Assembly (NCBI GenBank): GCA_951640165.1
Contig: OX621249.1
Coordinates: forward strand, 7,615,001 to 7,679,000
Reading direction: 5' to 3'
DNA from: Pseudoips prasinana
Taxonomy: Eukaryota > Arthropoda > Insecta > Lepidoptera > Nolidae
Length of the DNA stretch: 64,000 nt
Below are positions 22,461 through 32,999 of the stretch, one piece after another. Below the pieces are notes generated by a model. That model did no database searches. It was given only the letters and a program-made list of their open reading frames with translations, and was not told the DNA's origin. The position numbers were made by a program, and so were the translations under genes. Numbering within the stretch: the first letter of the stretch is position 1; each line of letters starts with the position of its first letter.

Positions 22461-22600
22461 TCATCATCATCATATCAGCCAAAAGTCGTCCACTGCTGGA
22501 CAAAGGCCTCCCTCAAAGATCCCCACAACTACCCGTCTTGCGCTATTCGCGTCCAGCGGTTTGTAGCGACCCGCACAAGATCATCAGTCCATCTTGCGCC
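22461..22600 (-). mobile_element. 3' end of an RTE-type LINE (second family)
   Basis: (ATC)n followed by 'agtcgtccactgctggacaa' and 'gacccgcacaagatcatc'. Inverted, this matches the coding end and (ATG)n tail of the fragment at 59100-59868. Partner copy at 40463-40610. Just upstream, 22375-22455 is a tRNA-like minus-strand remnant with GGGTTCGATTCCC. Confidence 0.7.
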
Positions 22601-22837
22601 ATATTACAAGTATAATTTGTTTGAACTAAACTAAGTTACAACTGGAATAAAATTTGGCACGTACGATATATCCGATTGTGAAGATTGCACGAGAGTTTCT
22701 AATAAGCTTGTTTTGTAATAGGAAGTCGTGATCTTGTTATCCAAGTCGTCTATGTAATCTAAATGATTTTTATAGGTTATGAAACAGGAGTAGGTTTTGA
22801 TCGTCACTTACTTATTTACTTATCGTATGGGCAGTGG

Positions 22838-23075
22838 TAACAGTGGTCAGAGTTTTTCAAGCCGGCCAGCAGGCCTCTGACATGGCTTAACGTCTGTTGC
22901 CTAATGGCTACAACCGGGACCGACAGCTTAACGTGCCCTCCGAAGCACGGAGACGCTCAGAAATCACTTTTGTGGTCACCCATCTATGGACTTACTGTGA
23001 GTCTAGTTGCTTAACCTCGCCGATCACTTACGGACCAGTGAGAGCATCTAGCTATGAGCGCCTCCTCGATCGTAA
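22838..23075. repeat. Dispersed lepidopteran repeat P
   Basis: Contains 'gcaggcctctgacatggctt', 'caaccgggaccgacagctta' and 'cgtgccctccgaagcacgga', a motif series I associate with common lepidopteran repeats. Partner at 40838-41090. The open frame crossing it (22897-23367) continues into unmatched sequence and has no known domain. Confidence 0.6.
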
Positions 23076-23359
23076 CAATAACCGTAATTTTATGGTAATG
23101 TTGAAATCATATATAACACCAGAAATATTATGTATGCCTAATTATCTACTCACTGACCGCGATAAGGTCATTTATTATACATTCATGTTTTTAGGACTCT
23201 TAACAACCGAAAGAGGTCAAAGTGATGCCTATTCTAAAGCCTTCGCCTTCTGTCTCTCTCATTCAAGCTCGTATGATTTAGGCCTTAATATGAAATTATA
23301 TTTTAATTTTGCACGCATGTTTCGGTGGATAAGGTCACCTCATACATCCCCTATTGTAG

Positions 23360-23740
23360 GCTCTTAGGGGTGGAATTTCCATTTTTTATTTTTAACTGAA
23401 AGGCCAAATACCAATTTTCATGCCTTTAACTACAAAAATTACGGATTTTCATACAAACGTTTATCCTCTATTTTACCCGATTAGGGGATGAATTTCCAAA
23501 AATCCTTTCTTAGTTCGGGGTTATTTATATATAGGGGTTCCTTTTATAGCTCCCCTACGTTATAAAAGGAACCCCTGCGCAAAATTTCAAGTTTCTAACC
23601 CTTATAGTTTAGGCCCTGCGTTGATATATACATACGAATATTATTATGTCAATGAGTTAGGTTTGCCTTTTATATATATAGATATACCCGTAAACACATT
23701 TATTCAGTTTCACGCGGGTGAAACCGCGGGGCACACCTAG
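23360..23740 (+). mobile_element. Helitron-like non-autonomous element, CTAG 3' end
   Basis: The right end has a small hairpin in 'cacgcgggtgaaaccgcggg' followed by GCACACCTAG, a hairpin-plus-CTAG arrangement as in lepidopteran Helitron-like repeats. An internal palindrome is 'aggggttccttttatagc' against 'ttataaaaggaacccct' (about 23534-23575). Unit 2 keeps only the 3' end (about 50639-50668) after different sequence. Confidence 0.5.
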
Positions 23741-24029
23741 CATAATATATTTTTCAACCTTGTAAAGGAGTACCTATAAAAGCGTGTCTGACAAACAGGG
23801 GTAAGGGAAGGTGGCATATATTAAAGCCCACAACGTCATATTTTACCGTCACGACGTCGCTCGGTGTCATGTACAAAGCAAACTATTACCTTGTTATCTC
23901 TAAGAGGTAGAGGTGCAGTATTAATAATATGTGCAAATCTCTACCTACCTACGTAATAGATAGGTTTAAGAAACTACCGTCTGAGGTATAGATCAACGGT
24001 ACTAGACTAACAGTATTAATTGTCTAAAA

Positions 24030-24470
24030 GTCTCAACTGGGCCGTGTTGAAACCGGTAGTAGATGAACCTGCTGAGTTTGTTCCGCTGGGTCTTCTCAGT
24101 TGGGGCGCATTGGATCCGGTGGTAGCATTAAAGCGCGACCGTCTTTTTATACACAAGGTCCGTTATAATAATAATACTGAATTCATTACTTAATATAGAC
24201 AGAAACATTCAGACAATATGTAGTAAAATATAATTTCAATCATTAAACCTAAACATAATCTCCTTGACAATAACTTAATACAAGCTAGTTAATTATCACT
24301 ACTATTATAAAATAAATTGTATAAATGTTTTAACATTCCGTGTACCTAAATATCTGTAATATGCAACTAGAAATAATAACTGTATTACTACAAACATGTT
24401 CTGACTATTTACAAGCGCTTTTTTAAAGTCTACGTGAATAAAAACCTTTTTTATTTATTTTATTTATTTA
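24030..24470 (+). repeat. Repeat T
   Basis: Full version from 'ctcaactgggccgtgttgaa' to the (TTTTA)n tail. Partner 50964-51413 in unit 2. Confidence 0.65.
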
Positions 24471-24779
24471 ATTGGTATATCGTAATTTGCTAATGTAGGA
24501 ACTTAATCGAAAGTTTTTACTGGTATTCTTGGATATTAATTTAGTAGAAGGTGGCTAAATTGTGATATATTTTAACTTAGACAACATGTATAGTGATCAC
24601 CTCCAAAACCAGTAAAGAAAATAATTAATTTCATTTCCAACAAAATATTTTTTTTTTATTTTGTTTATTGGCTCACCAACAATTGTTTACACTAATAGTT
24701 AGTTAGTTAGTTGAGTAATTACAGTAATATTAACAACCCTAGTGTAACAATTACTAACAGGTAAGCACAGGTATATAAT

Positions 24780-25355
24780 AATAATATCCTGGGACGTTAT
24801 TCACACACAGCCATCTGCTCCCAAACTAAGCACAGCTTGTACTATGGAAACCAAGTAAATGATATATTACATAAACTACTTGTTTTTGTAAATACATACT
24901 TATATAGATAACTAGCTGTGCCCCGCGGTTTTACCCGCGTTAACTTTTATAAATTATCATAGCTCCTCCCCCGTAGGTGATAGGGCGATAATATGTAGCC
25001 TATATGTTGACCCGACCTCTTAGTATTATTCATGCAAAATTTGAAGTAAATCCATGCAGTACTTTTTGAGTTTAGCCCGGACATACATACAGACAAACAG
25101 ACACACAGATAAAAATTCTAAAAACTATATTTTTGGCTTCGATATCGATGTTAGATGACGCCCCCAATTATCCTTTAAAAAAAATATTCAATGTACAGTT
25201 TTGACTTTCCTACGTTTTTATTATGTGTATAGATTACATCCAGATTCAAGACAAACAGACATGTTCATGCACACAAATATCGGTTCTAGGTGGGAATCGA
25301 ACCCACGGCCGGCGGCGTGAGGGGCAAGCATTTACCAACCACGCCAACCGGCCCG
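24780..25355 (-). mobile_element. SINE family A interrupted by a Helitron-like element
   Basis: The tail and body lie at 24780-24911. The head, with a minus-strand GGGTTCGATTCCCACC, lies at 25234-25355. The gap is the CTAG element at 24912-25233. Partner 51718-52305 has the same nesting. Confidence 0.75.
24912..25233 (-). mobile_element. Helitron-like non-autonomous element
   Basis: On the minus strand it starts TCTATACACATAATAAAA and ends with a hairpin (CGCGG...CCGCG) and CACAGCTAG, followed by T. It therefore fits the A|TC...CTAG|T Helitron rule. It is 322 bp and non-coding. A degenerate 9-bp repeat at the flanks (TATAGATAA and TATAGATTA) is also present, so target-site duplication is not excluded. 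Confidence 0.6.
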
Positions 25356-25639
25356 GCAATATAAATAAATTGTATATAAGTAGATAGTTAGCTAATCGAT
25401 TTTAGTTGTTCCAACCTAAATTTCTTTAAGTATATTGCTCATTCTGAAGAACATAAGCGACGAGATAGGCGGTTTTAATAGCCGGACGGCTATAAAACGG
25501 CTATAAATAGTTTCTAGCGGCTTATCACATCTTATTGGCCTTATTTGGTATCTTTTTCAGATTCAACCTCAATAAAAAGCTGCTATAAAGATAGGTATTA
25601 TTTATTTTACACGTAAGTAAAAATAGCTCACGTTATACG

Positions 25640-25858
25640 TTCATTGAGCGGTTTGGGGTCGAAACGCTTGGCCCTTGGGGTCCAAATGCGCGCACCCTAT
25701 TTCGGGATATTGCAAAATTGACCATTGACACCTCACGTGACCAGAAGGCTGGCCTTTATTTTGGTCAAAGAATCAGTACTGCCATACAACGTGGCAATGC
25801 TGCCAGTCTTCTGGGTACGTTCCCATACAACGATGAGGAATTTTTTGACGCTGTTTAG
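25640..25858 (+). pseudogene. C-terminal end of an unassigned retroelement-type protein
   Basis: The frame reads RFGVETLGPWGPNAR, then TSRDQKAGLYFGQRIS and AIQRGNAASLLGTF, and stops at TAG 25856-25858. The 'QRxSxAIQRGNAAS.LGT' ending recurs at the C terminus of many transposon-encoded proteins in invertebrates; I cannot name the clade. Nothing upstream encodes the rest. The unit 2 partner (52575-52774) lacks 36 nt (12 codons) in frame, between short ACC repeats. Confidence 0.6.
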
Positions 25859-26069
25859 ATTTAGTTTATTTTATATCTATGTAGGTTTAATGTAGTTTTT
25901 AATTTTTACTTATATTGTAATAGCTAATATATCTTTAGGAACTTATTAATTATTATAACGTTTATAAGTAAATGTGTAGGTATTATTCGTAAAAATTGCT
26001 CACGTTATTATGTTAATTAGTAAATGTGTATTATTCTTTAGTGCCATCGTATTATTATTCTACTGCGAC

Positions 26070-26408
26070 TGCCTCGTTGGTTTAGCGGTAGCGTGTTCAT
26101 CCGCAGAGAACGAGATCCTGGGTTCAAATCCCGGGTCGGGCCATAAGTGATTTTGGGACTTTTCTGTAAAAAATAAAAATTTCTCAGCATCAGCCCGAAG
26201 TCTGGGACTGTCCTGGTCCTGTACCTGACCTCTTTCCGGTCGTGTCGCTAGACGTCCCATCGGATCATGAGAGTGATGGAATAGAAAGTGCTCCTGTGTT
26301 TGCGCACACACTTGAGCACTATAATATGTCCCGCGCAGATGGGTAATCTCTGTTGAGACTTGCCGCCGTGCCCGAAATTCGAGTAGGAGGACATTATTAT
26401 TATTATTA
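26070..26408 (+). mobile_element. tRNA-headed SINE, family D
   Basis: Head 'gcctcgttggtttagcggta' with an A-box-like TGGTTTAGCGG and a B-box-like GGTTCAAATCCC at 26119-26130, then the body 'agcccgaagtctgggac' and (ATT)n. It lacks a short central piece present in the unit 2 copy. The tRNA-like head does not imply a working tRNA gene. Confidence 0.8.
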
Positions 26409-26589
26409 ATAACAATAAACATTTATTTCAGACAAGGTCCATATTTTGTTAGTATCAATGTGCTAAAAAAGCTAATGTTTTTATAGGAAACAAAAAATTT
26501 ACTTCGAAATGAAGCCGCAGCTATCTTTCCAGTATGTGGGACTCCCACCGATTAAAGAAAAAAAGTAAAGTATTGGTACTGCAACGAAC

Positions 26590-26937
26590 GCGAGCTCATC
26601 GTAATGCGACGTCCTGCGTGAGCGATCTAGACGCGACCGCAAAGCGGCGCGAAAACAACCAACAGTCAAAACCTATTGAAGTGGCCTACGTGACAAAACG
26701 CACGTGAGTTGCGGTGCGGAGCGGCGCGAAATGAAGCGATCGCGTATAGTTGGCTTGATATTTTCGCGCGATCTGGATGGTGCCGTCGTGTTGTTGTTTG
26801 GTTATTATATCGGAAATAGAAATTTTAATTAATGCTATCCAAAAACGTCGTATGTTATGGGATGTAAGTAATAAAAAATATTATCCTCAACCGGTTATAA
26901 TCGTACCGAGAATGGAAGGATTTGGTCAAATTAACTG
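26590..26937 (+). other. CpG-rich stretch and short MADF-like exon remnant
   Basis: A CpG-rich stretch (26590-26770) precedes an ATG at 26777 and a frame with SEIEILINAIQKRRMLWDVS, which recalls the opening of a MADF domain (E.LI..V..R..LWD). In unit 2 (53720-53905) the frame ends WNNRDLSI, also MADF-like, but an odd spacer of about 18 residues separates the parts. Here the foldback element interrupts at 26938. It may be the start of a Harbinger-associated MADF gene or chance similarity. Confidence 0.3.
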
Positions 26938-29212
26938 TAGACCAGGGTCGATAATTTTTAAAACCAAAAAAAATAATAGTAGGATGAAACCCATTAGAAA
27001 AGGAGGGGAATGTTATAAAAATGAAAGGAAAAATAATTTACGGGCGATCTGAGGTTGGGAAGGGGATGGGGGTGAGTTTTTAAGGGTACAAAACGGTTTT
27101 TCTCGGTTTCCGGCAAAACTAAAAGTCCTATCGAAAAAAGTCATATGGCAAAGTTGTAGGTAATAAAAGATCTAAAACTTTTGTATTTAAACTTTTTTCA
27201 CATAACCTCAAAATGTATGCGAAAACTTCAAAAAACCTAGTTTTTGGTTTTATATTTTTATCTTTTACAATTTTTTTTATTTTTTGACGAAATTTGGTGA
27301 AAACTTTCCTTTTTATGTCCCAAATACGCTGTAATTTATTTGATCAAAAATATTTATTTTTTCAGCTTATTTTTTAATTAATATCGAAAAAGCACCCTAA
27401 TTTTCAATCGAAAAGTCACCCGTCAAAATATCAGCTTTTTACAAAAAGTTGATATGTTTTCTGTTCGTTGAAATCTCTACTTTCCGATGGTGAAAAAAAA
27501 TATATATGATACTATAGTAAATCTTCTCAGAAAAAGCCAAAAAAAAATATATTTTTGAATTATTATAAAAAAATTTGAGCTATTTATTAAAATTAACACT
27601 TTAATTACTCGAAAAACATTACATTTATATGTTACATTGATAAAAAAAACTTGCAAATAAAAATATACTACTATAATAAACAAACAAATAAGTTAATAAA
27701 ATTAATATTTAATAAGACATCTACAATATTTGGAGAAAGTTGTCGAATCTTCTTTAAATTATATGCGTAGATGTCTATTTATATTTTAAGATAAATTATA
27801 TACCTGAGTGACCTACGAAAAATAGTAGCCCAGGTATTTCATGGAGAAGTGGGGAAGAGGCTAGGCGGGTCTGGTCTTACTACATTCATACTAATAATAA
27901 TCTCCTTAATTTTGCACAAACAAATTTAGTTAATCCCATGAAAAAAAATATATTTCAAAATACATAAAAATATATTAAAAATATATAAAATATATATCGT
28001 AAATATATTTTTAATAACAAACGTTTAGCCAATTTTCATATATATTTTATACATTTCAAATATATTTCAGATATATTCAAAATATATGAAATATACATGA
28101 AAATCAGCCAAAAGTTAGTTATTAAAAATATATTTACTATACATATTTTTTATATATTTATAAATAGATTTCTTCATTTTTCATTTTAAATAGTGTTTTT
28201 TAATATATTATTGTTTAAAATATTGTAATGAATAACGTAATCAGAATAAAGTATCTACATTTAATTGTACGATTTACATTTATATATAATGAGATTTTCT
28301 ATGACATAAATGTAATTAGCATTTAATAAATCAACTTTTTAATTGAAACAAATTGCAGCAATCACATTTTTAGATGATTTTTTTTATAATAATTAAAAAA
28401 ATATTTCGAATTCGAGTTTTTTTCGATTTTTTGCATTTTCTGAGAAGATTTACTATAGTAACATATATATTTTTTTTCACCATCGGAAAGTAGAGATTTC
28501 AACGAACGGAAAACATACCAACTTTTTGAAAAAAGCTGATATTTTGACGGGTGACTTTTCGATTGAAAATTAGGGTGTTTTTTCGATATTAATTAAAAAA
28601 TAAGCTGAAAAATAAATATTTTTAATCAAATAAATTACAGCGTATTTGGGACATAAAAAGGCAAGTTTTCACCAAATTTCGTTAAAAACGAAAAAAAATT
28701 GTAAAAGATAAAAATATAAAACCAAAAACTTGATTTTTAGAAGTTTTCGCATAAATTTTGAGGTTATGTGAAAAAAGTGTTAATACAAAAGTTTTAGATC
28801 TTTTTATTACCTACAACTTTGCCATTTGACTTTTTTCGATAGGACTTTTAGCTTTAAAATAAAATAAAATAAATTTTATAAATGTTTTCATACAAGATGT
28901 ACCTAAATATCTATGTTACTAGAAATAATATCTAATGTATACAACTATTTTACTACAAACATGTTCTGACTATTTACAAGCGCTTTTTTAAAGTCTACGT
29001 GAATAAAAACCTTTTTTATTTTATTTGCCGGAAATCGAGAAAAACCGTTTTTTACCCTTAAAAACTCACCCCCATCCCCTTCCCGACCTCAGATCGCCCG
29101 TAAATTATTTTTCCTTTCATTTTTATAATATTCCCCTCCTTTTCTCATGGGGTTCATCCTACTATTTTTTTTTTTCACTTTTACTATTTTTAAAGGCTTC
29201 TACCCTGGTCTA
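26938..29212. mobile_element. 2.3-kb foldback element with about 0.6-kb inverted arms
   Basis: The ends are TAGACCAGGGT and ACCCTGGTCTA. The arms (about 26938-27560 and 28390-29212) mirror each other almost base for base, for example 'ccgatggtgaaaaaaaa' against 'ttttttttcaccatcgg'. The centre has a second, smaller palindrome (about 28008-28140). The site is flanked by CTG (26935-26937 and 29213-29215). Unit 2 has the empty site at about 53870-53890 ('aaattaactggaacaaccgc'). No transposase is encoded. A repeat T piece (28858-29024) sits inside the right arm. Confidence 0.88.
28858..29024 (+). repeat. Repeat T 3' end inside the foldback right arm
   Basis: It runs from an (AAAAT)n-like start to 'gtgaataaaaacctttttta' and a TTTTATT tail. 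It interrupts the arm between 'gacttttagcttt' and 'tgccggaaat', which are adjacent in the mirror arm. It must have inserted after the foldback formed. Confidence 0.75.
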
Positions 29213-29804
29213 CTGGGACTACCGCGACTTGAGTATTTGATATTTAAGAAATGAATTTGCCAATAATATTCGTTTCCGTTCTCGTTCCCGTTCTCAATTC
29301 TTTATTCCATTCGAGAATACCTATGTCTTACGTGCACGCGCATAGCCTCGCGCACCCGCAACCGGCGACGCTGCCGTTCTGTGCATTTGTTATGGACGGA
29401 CGGAAACGACAATTATTGGAATATTCATATAAAATTCATATACATAGCCGCCGCGTCGCACCGCATCGCATTGAATTCGCGTGTCGCCGCTACATAATCG
29501 CGTTCGCTTTGAACCGCATACCTAGGACGTAGCGTAACTATAGCGGCAAAACCATCTACCCGCGCCTCAGCAAACATCCCTAACTGCACTAGGCCTTAAT
29601 AAGTCCTTGTATAACGTTGTTCATTTATAAACATGCGATTTACGTACACAAAACACACCCAGACTCAAAACCTCTATATATTGACATTTGACCATACAAA
29701 TAGTTATCATATTCTGAGATCGAATCCGAAAGGGAGGATGGCAAAACACGTGACTACCTATTTAAATTACTTAATATCAAGTAATGTTCGGAAACTTCTT
29801 AGAA
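29213..29804. other. CpG-rich spacer, no clear gene
   Basis: About 29330-29530 is CpG-rich ('cgcgtgtcgccgctacataa'), and a 93-codon frame (29251-29532) crosses it without recognisable domains. Partner in unit 2: 53885-54473. Confidence 0.4.
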
Positions 29805-29939
29805 CAGATGCCAGCACATCTAGCTACCCCAATCAGTCAAATTTCTTTTATAGATTTACAACTTTATCACATAAGCATAAGGTTCACTTTCAATTGGGGA
29901 AATTTGACAGATTTGGGTAGCTTGATGTGCTGGCGTCTG
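29805..29939. mobile_element. MITE M3, copy 2
   Basis: 135 bp with ends CAGATGCCAGCACATC and GATGTGCTGGCGTCTG. The left TA has changed to AA, and TA remains on the right (29940-29941). Confidence 0.85.
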
Positions 29940-30281
29940 TACATTCCCTTATTTGCTCGCTCGCTTCGTGAAGGTTATCATATCATATCATCCCACAAAG
30001 AGGTAGTCCGCGGTAAAAAGTTTCTTGAGAAACGCACGGTGGTAGACGACCATTCCACTTCCGGTGAGAAGGGCTGTGGCGAAACGTGGCGGTAGGCTTT
30101 TTTTGGCGCCTTTATCCCAATGGATACGCCAACCCCATCATGCCTTACTTAAACATACTACTACAACAGATTGCCTTAAAATGAATTTAAAAGGAGAATC
30201 TTAATCAGTATTATCAACCAACCGGCTAAATCTTTTCGCCACATCTGTCTTTGGTTGTGCTAAAATTGTTTGAATGTAACC

Positions 30282-31101
30282 TTTTTTTTCTGTTAAGGCA
30301 GGGGGAATGCCTACGCATGCCACCCGCAAAAAGTGTCTGCGGGTGGGTATGTCGGACTCGCACCGACTAAACCTAACCTGCCGTGGACTTCTTCTGGCGC
30401 CTCATAGGGGGAGCCCCGGGAACGCGGGTATGCTGCTCCGGTGCCCCCCTTTTGCACCGTGTCCCAGATGGTCGGGACACGCACCCGGGGAGGACTGTGG
30501 GTTGCCCTCCCCATTTGCCGACTCCTGCCAGTACGGCACAGCGACTGCGCCACATACAGTTCGCTGTCTTCCTGGGGCTGCTTGCACGTGGTGGCAGTTG
30601 AGGACACTTCTCATACTGCCACCGCAGCCCCGAGGGGAGTTGGGCTAACGGCTGCCACCGCCACCCCGACGCCTCCTCCGCCTACGAGCGGGATCGGCTC
30701 GTTCCCGATCCCGTTCGGCGGCCTCCTTCTGCAGCAAAACTGCCTCACAGAAAGAGACCACGGCATCCTATTTGGTGGAGTCGCCAGCCAGCGAAAGATC
30801 CCGTCCGATCTCAGCGACCAGGACTCGTCTCTCGGCCTCCCAGGCCGGGCACTCCTCCAGCGTATGCTGGGCAGAGTCCAGGTCGCTCCCGCGATGGTGA
30901 CAATGTGTCGTCACTTCTCGGTCGATCCGGCACAGATACTCACCGAAACACCCGTGTCCGGTGAGTATCTGAGTCAGTCTGTAGGTGACGTAACCGCCCT
31001 TCCTTCCCACCCAGGCCTCGAGGTGAGGCAGGATAGCACCGACGGCACGTTGGCGCGCGTTCAGGCGCAACTCCAGTCGTGCGCGCCACTGTGTTAGTAC
31101 G
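30282..31101 (-). mobile_element. 5'-truncated R1-clade LINE with 14-bp target duplication
   Basis: GTTTGAATGTAACC occurs at 30268-30281 and again at 31102-31115. The insert begins with a T8 run (the poly-A end on the minus strand). Unit 2 shows the empty site with a single copy at 54954-54967. The insert is much more GC-rich than its surroundings and encodes the end of an R1-type protein. Confidence 0.93.
30644..31100 (-). pseudogene. R1-type LINE ORF2, C-terminal end
   Basis: The minus strand reads RQRAVGAILPHLEAWVGRKG, then TYRLTQILTGHGCFGEYLCR, and a zinc-binding CHHRGSDLDSAQHTLEECPAW. After a TAG at 30768-30770 the same frame continues with SFCEAVLLQKEAAERDRERA and an Arg/Gly-rich end, stopping at 30644-30646. 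This is the typical R1 C terminus after the RT. The catalytic domains are lost by 5' truncation. The TAG is probably a post-insertion mutation. Confidence 0.87.
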
Positions 31102-31115
31102 GTTTGAATGTAACC

Positions 31116-31290
31116 TACCTGTAACATATTTAAATTTAACTCATTGATTAAAACTCTCCTTTCCTCTTGGTTCTTGACACAATCCATCAGCAAATGATAT
31201 ATAGCTTCAAGAACACTGCATGTGTTGCAGTTGGGAGAACTAACTTTCTTCATGAGAAAGTGGCGGTAGTTATAAGTTCAAATAATTTTT
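31116..31290 (-). pseudogene. C-terminal fragment of another LINE
   Basis: The minus strand reads YNYRHFLMKKVSSPNCNTC, then EAIYHLLMDCVKNQ, a Cys..Cys..His..Cys ending seen after the RT in jockey/I-type LINEs. The R1 LINE inserted just downstream. Partner 54968-55130 in unit 2. Confidence 0.6.
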
Positions 31291-31628
31291 TAGAACACTC
31301 CTAATAATCGTAATAAAAGCGGATATAATAAAAAGATTAATGCAGGGCATAAAAAGATGGGTGGCGGCGACATATTAAGATATTCTAGGGAGAAATATCG
31401 TTGGTATCAGATTCATAATAAGTGGGTTAATGAACAAAAATTCTGAGAAAACAGGCATTGGAATTGATCGTTACATAGCTAAGAAATCCCAAAGGCGTCT
31501 GTCTAATCCATCAATCTAGATAATATCTATTACCTACACGATAAAACAGAATGGCTAGTTCATAACAAATGTATTATGTTACAACCTAAACTAACCGTTA
31601 GAAAAGTAGTACTAGTGTAAAAGTTCAG

Positions 31629-31703
31629 CTCTTTTCTAAAATGATGTAATTATAGTTGAAGTTGGGGGGTTTCAAACTATAATTACATCGTTTTGGAAAA
31701 GAG
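31629..31703. repeat. 75-bp hairpin
   Basis: The arms CTCTTTTCTAAAATGATGTA and TACATCGTTTTGGAAAAGAG pair over about 32 bp around a GGGGGG-containing loop. Present as an identical-length copy at 55481-55555. It may be a very small MITE or a transcribed hairpin. Confidence 0.7.
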
Positions 31704-31783
31704 TATCTTACAATACTGGACCAATATAACCAAACATAGCTAAGAACCACCACAATCAGACCATCAGTTTGAGACCTAGGATG

Positions 31784-31857
31784 CCATAGGCACACACGCA
31801 CACACACTGCGTGTGTGCGTCTGTCTGTGTGTGCGTGTGTGTGTGACACACACAGGC
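31784..31857. repeat. (CA)n/(TG)n palindromic microsatellite
   Basis: Alternating CA, TG and CA runs able to fold on themselves. A 96-codon minus frame over it is compositional. Partner at about 55640-55710. Confidence 0.7.
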
Positions 31858-32711
31858 AGACATCGACATCAAACTTAAAACACCCATTTTTTGCAGAGGG
31901 GGTTAAAAATGACAATGGCTACATCATTAACTCCGAAGTGCACCAAATTCTATTAATACGTGACGACAATAGTTAAACCTGTGTCATCATAATTATTTAT
32001 GCCGCGAAGGCTTTTGGCATGGCCTAACTAAAAAGGCAGAAAAAAAATAGATTCACGCGTTGATTTTCAGTAAAATCTAAGGGTTAACTCGTCAAATAAA
32101 GGAGCGAGGAACGATCCACACTTTGCATATAACAGGTACAAGTATTAACATTTATTCATGGTCGTATTAAGTTCACGTCACGTACAAAGTTTGCCCCAAA
32201 AAGTGTCTCGGATTCCTCAAGTTAAAACATTAAGTCATAAGATACCCGTTGTAGCAATGCAAATAAGACTTTATTATGCTAATGTCAAAGCTCACTTTGA
32301 AATAAGATCAGTCGACAGTAAATGGGCGGTATAATTTCTGATACTAGAGTGAGTATCCTGGTTTAATTATTTTGAGTATAACAGCATTTTTTTTTAATAA
32401 GAAGAATTTTTATAATGCAACTCGGAACAGATGCTACATAATTACTGATTTAAAAACATAATTGGATTAAAGATTTTAAAACAGTCAAAAACTTATTTTT
32501 ATAGGAAGTTAATTAAGTGGCAGGCGACCTTTCATCCAAGTGATATGGATGTCTATCAAGTCAAACAGTGGGATCCCCGTCGTTAACGAGGATTTGCACT
32601 GCGCGACGTTAATGCTATCAAATGGAATTAATTAATAATGTGGTGGCCCAGCCCAGAGGTGGCAGAATTATTCCATGTGCAGCCGTATTATATAATTGGA
32701 GGTGGAGCAAT

Positions 32712-32995
32712 CATCAGCCTAATATCATTTGCTACTGGACATAGGCGTGACCCCAAAGGTTTCTATAACGTCGTCGTCTGGAGGGGATTGCCGTAGTCAC
32801 AACGCATGGTATGCGATTTGGTGGCCACAATTAGGTTGTACAAGTAGCTATAGAACACTGGTGGAGCTGCTGCCCGACTACCTGGTGTATCCGTTAGTCG
32901 TCTTTTATGGGGTAGCCCAGTTGTTCTGTCTAGGCTGCAAGTCCACGTTAAATACCACCTCGGTCTGCCAAGGACACCTAGCTTTCTGGAGACCA
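32712..32995 (+). repeat. Repeat Q
   Basis: Includes 'gtggagctgctgcccgacta' and 'cctggtgtatccgttagtcg'. Partner 56566-56835. Confidence 0.6.
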
Positions 32996-32999
32996 ACTT

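Noticed and set aside
22897..23367. 156-codon frame repeated at 40915
   Set aside because: The first part is dispersed repeat P and the rest has no recognised domain; the frame is shorter in unit 2.
30441..31097. Plus-strand 218-codon frame
   Set aside because: It is the shadow of the minus-strand R1 coding sequence, whose protein motifs are clear.
31784..31857. Z-DNA or functional hairpin claim for the CA/TG run
   Set aside because: An ordinary microsatellite; nothing beyond composition supports a function.
31625..31915. Minus-strand 96-codon frame conserved in both units
   Set aside because: It runs through a CA/TG microsatellite and a hairpin; conservation comes from the duplication.
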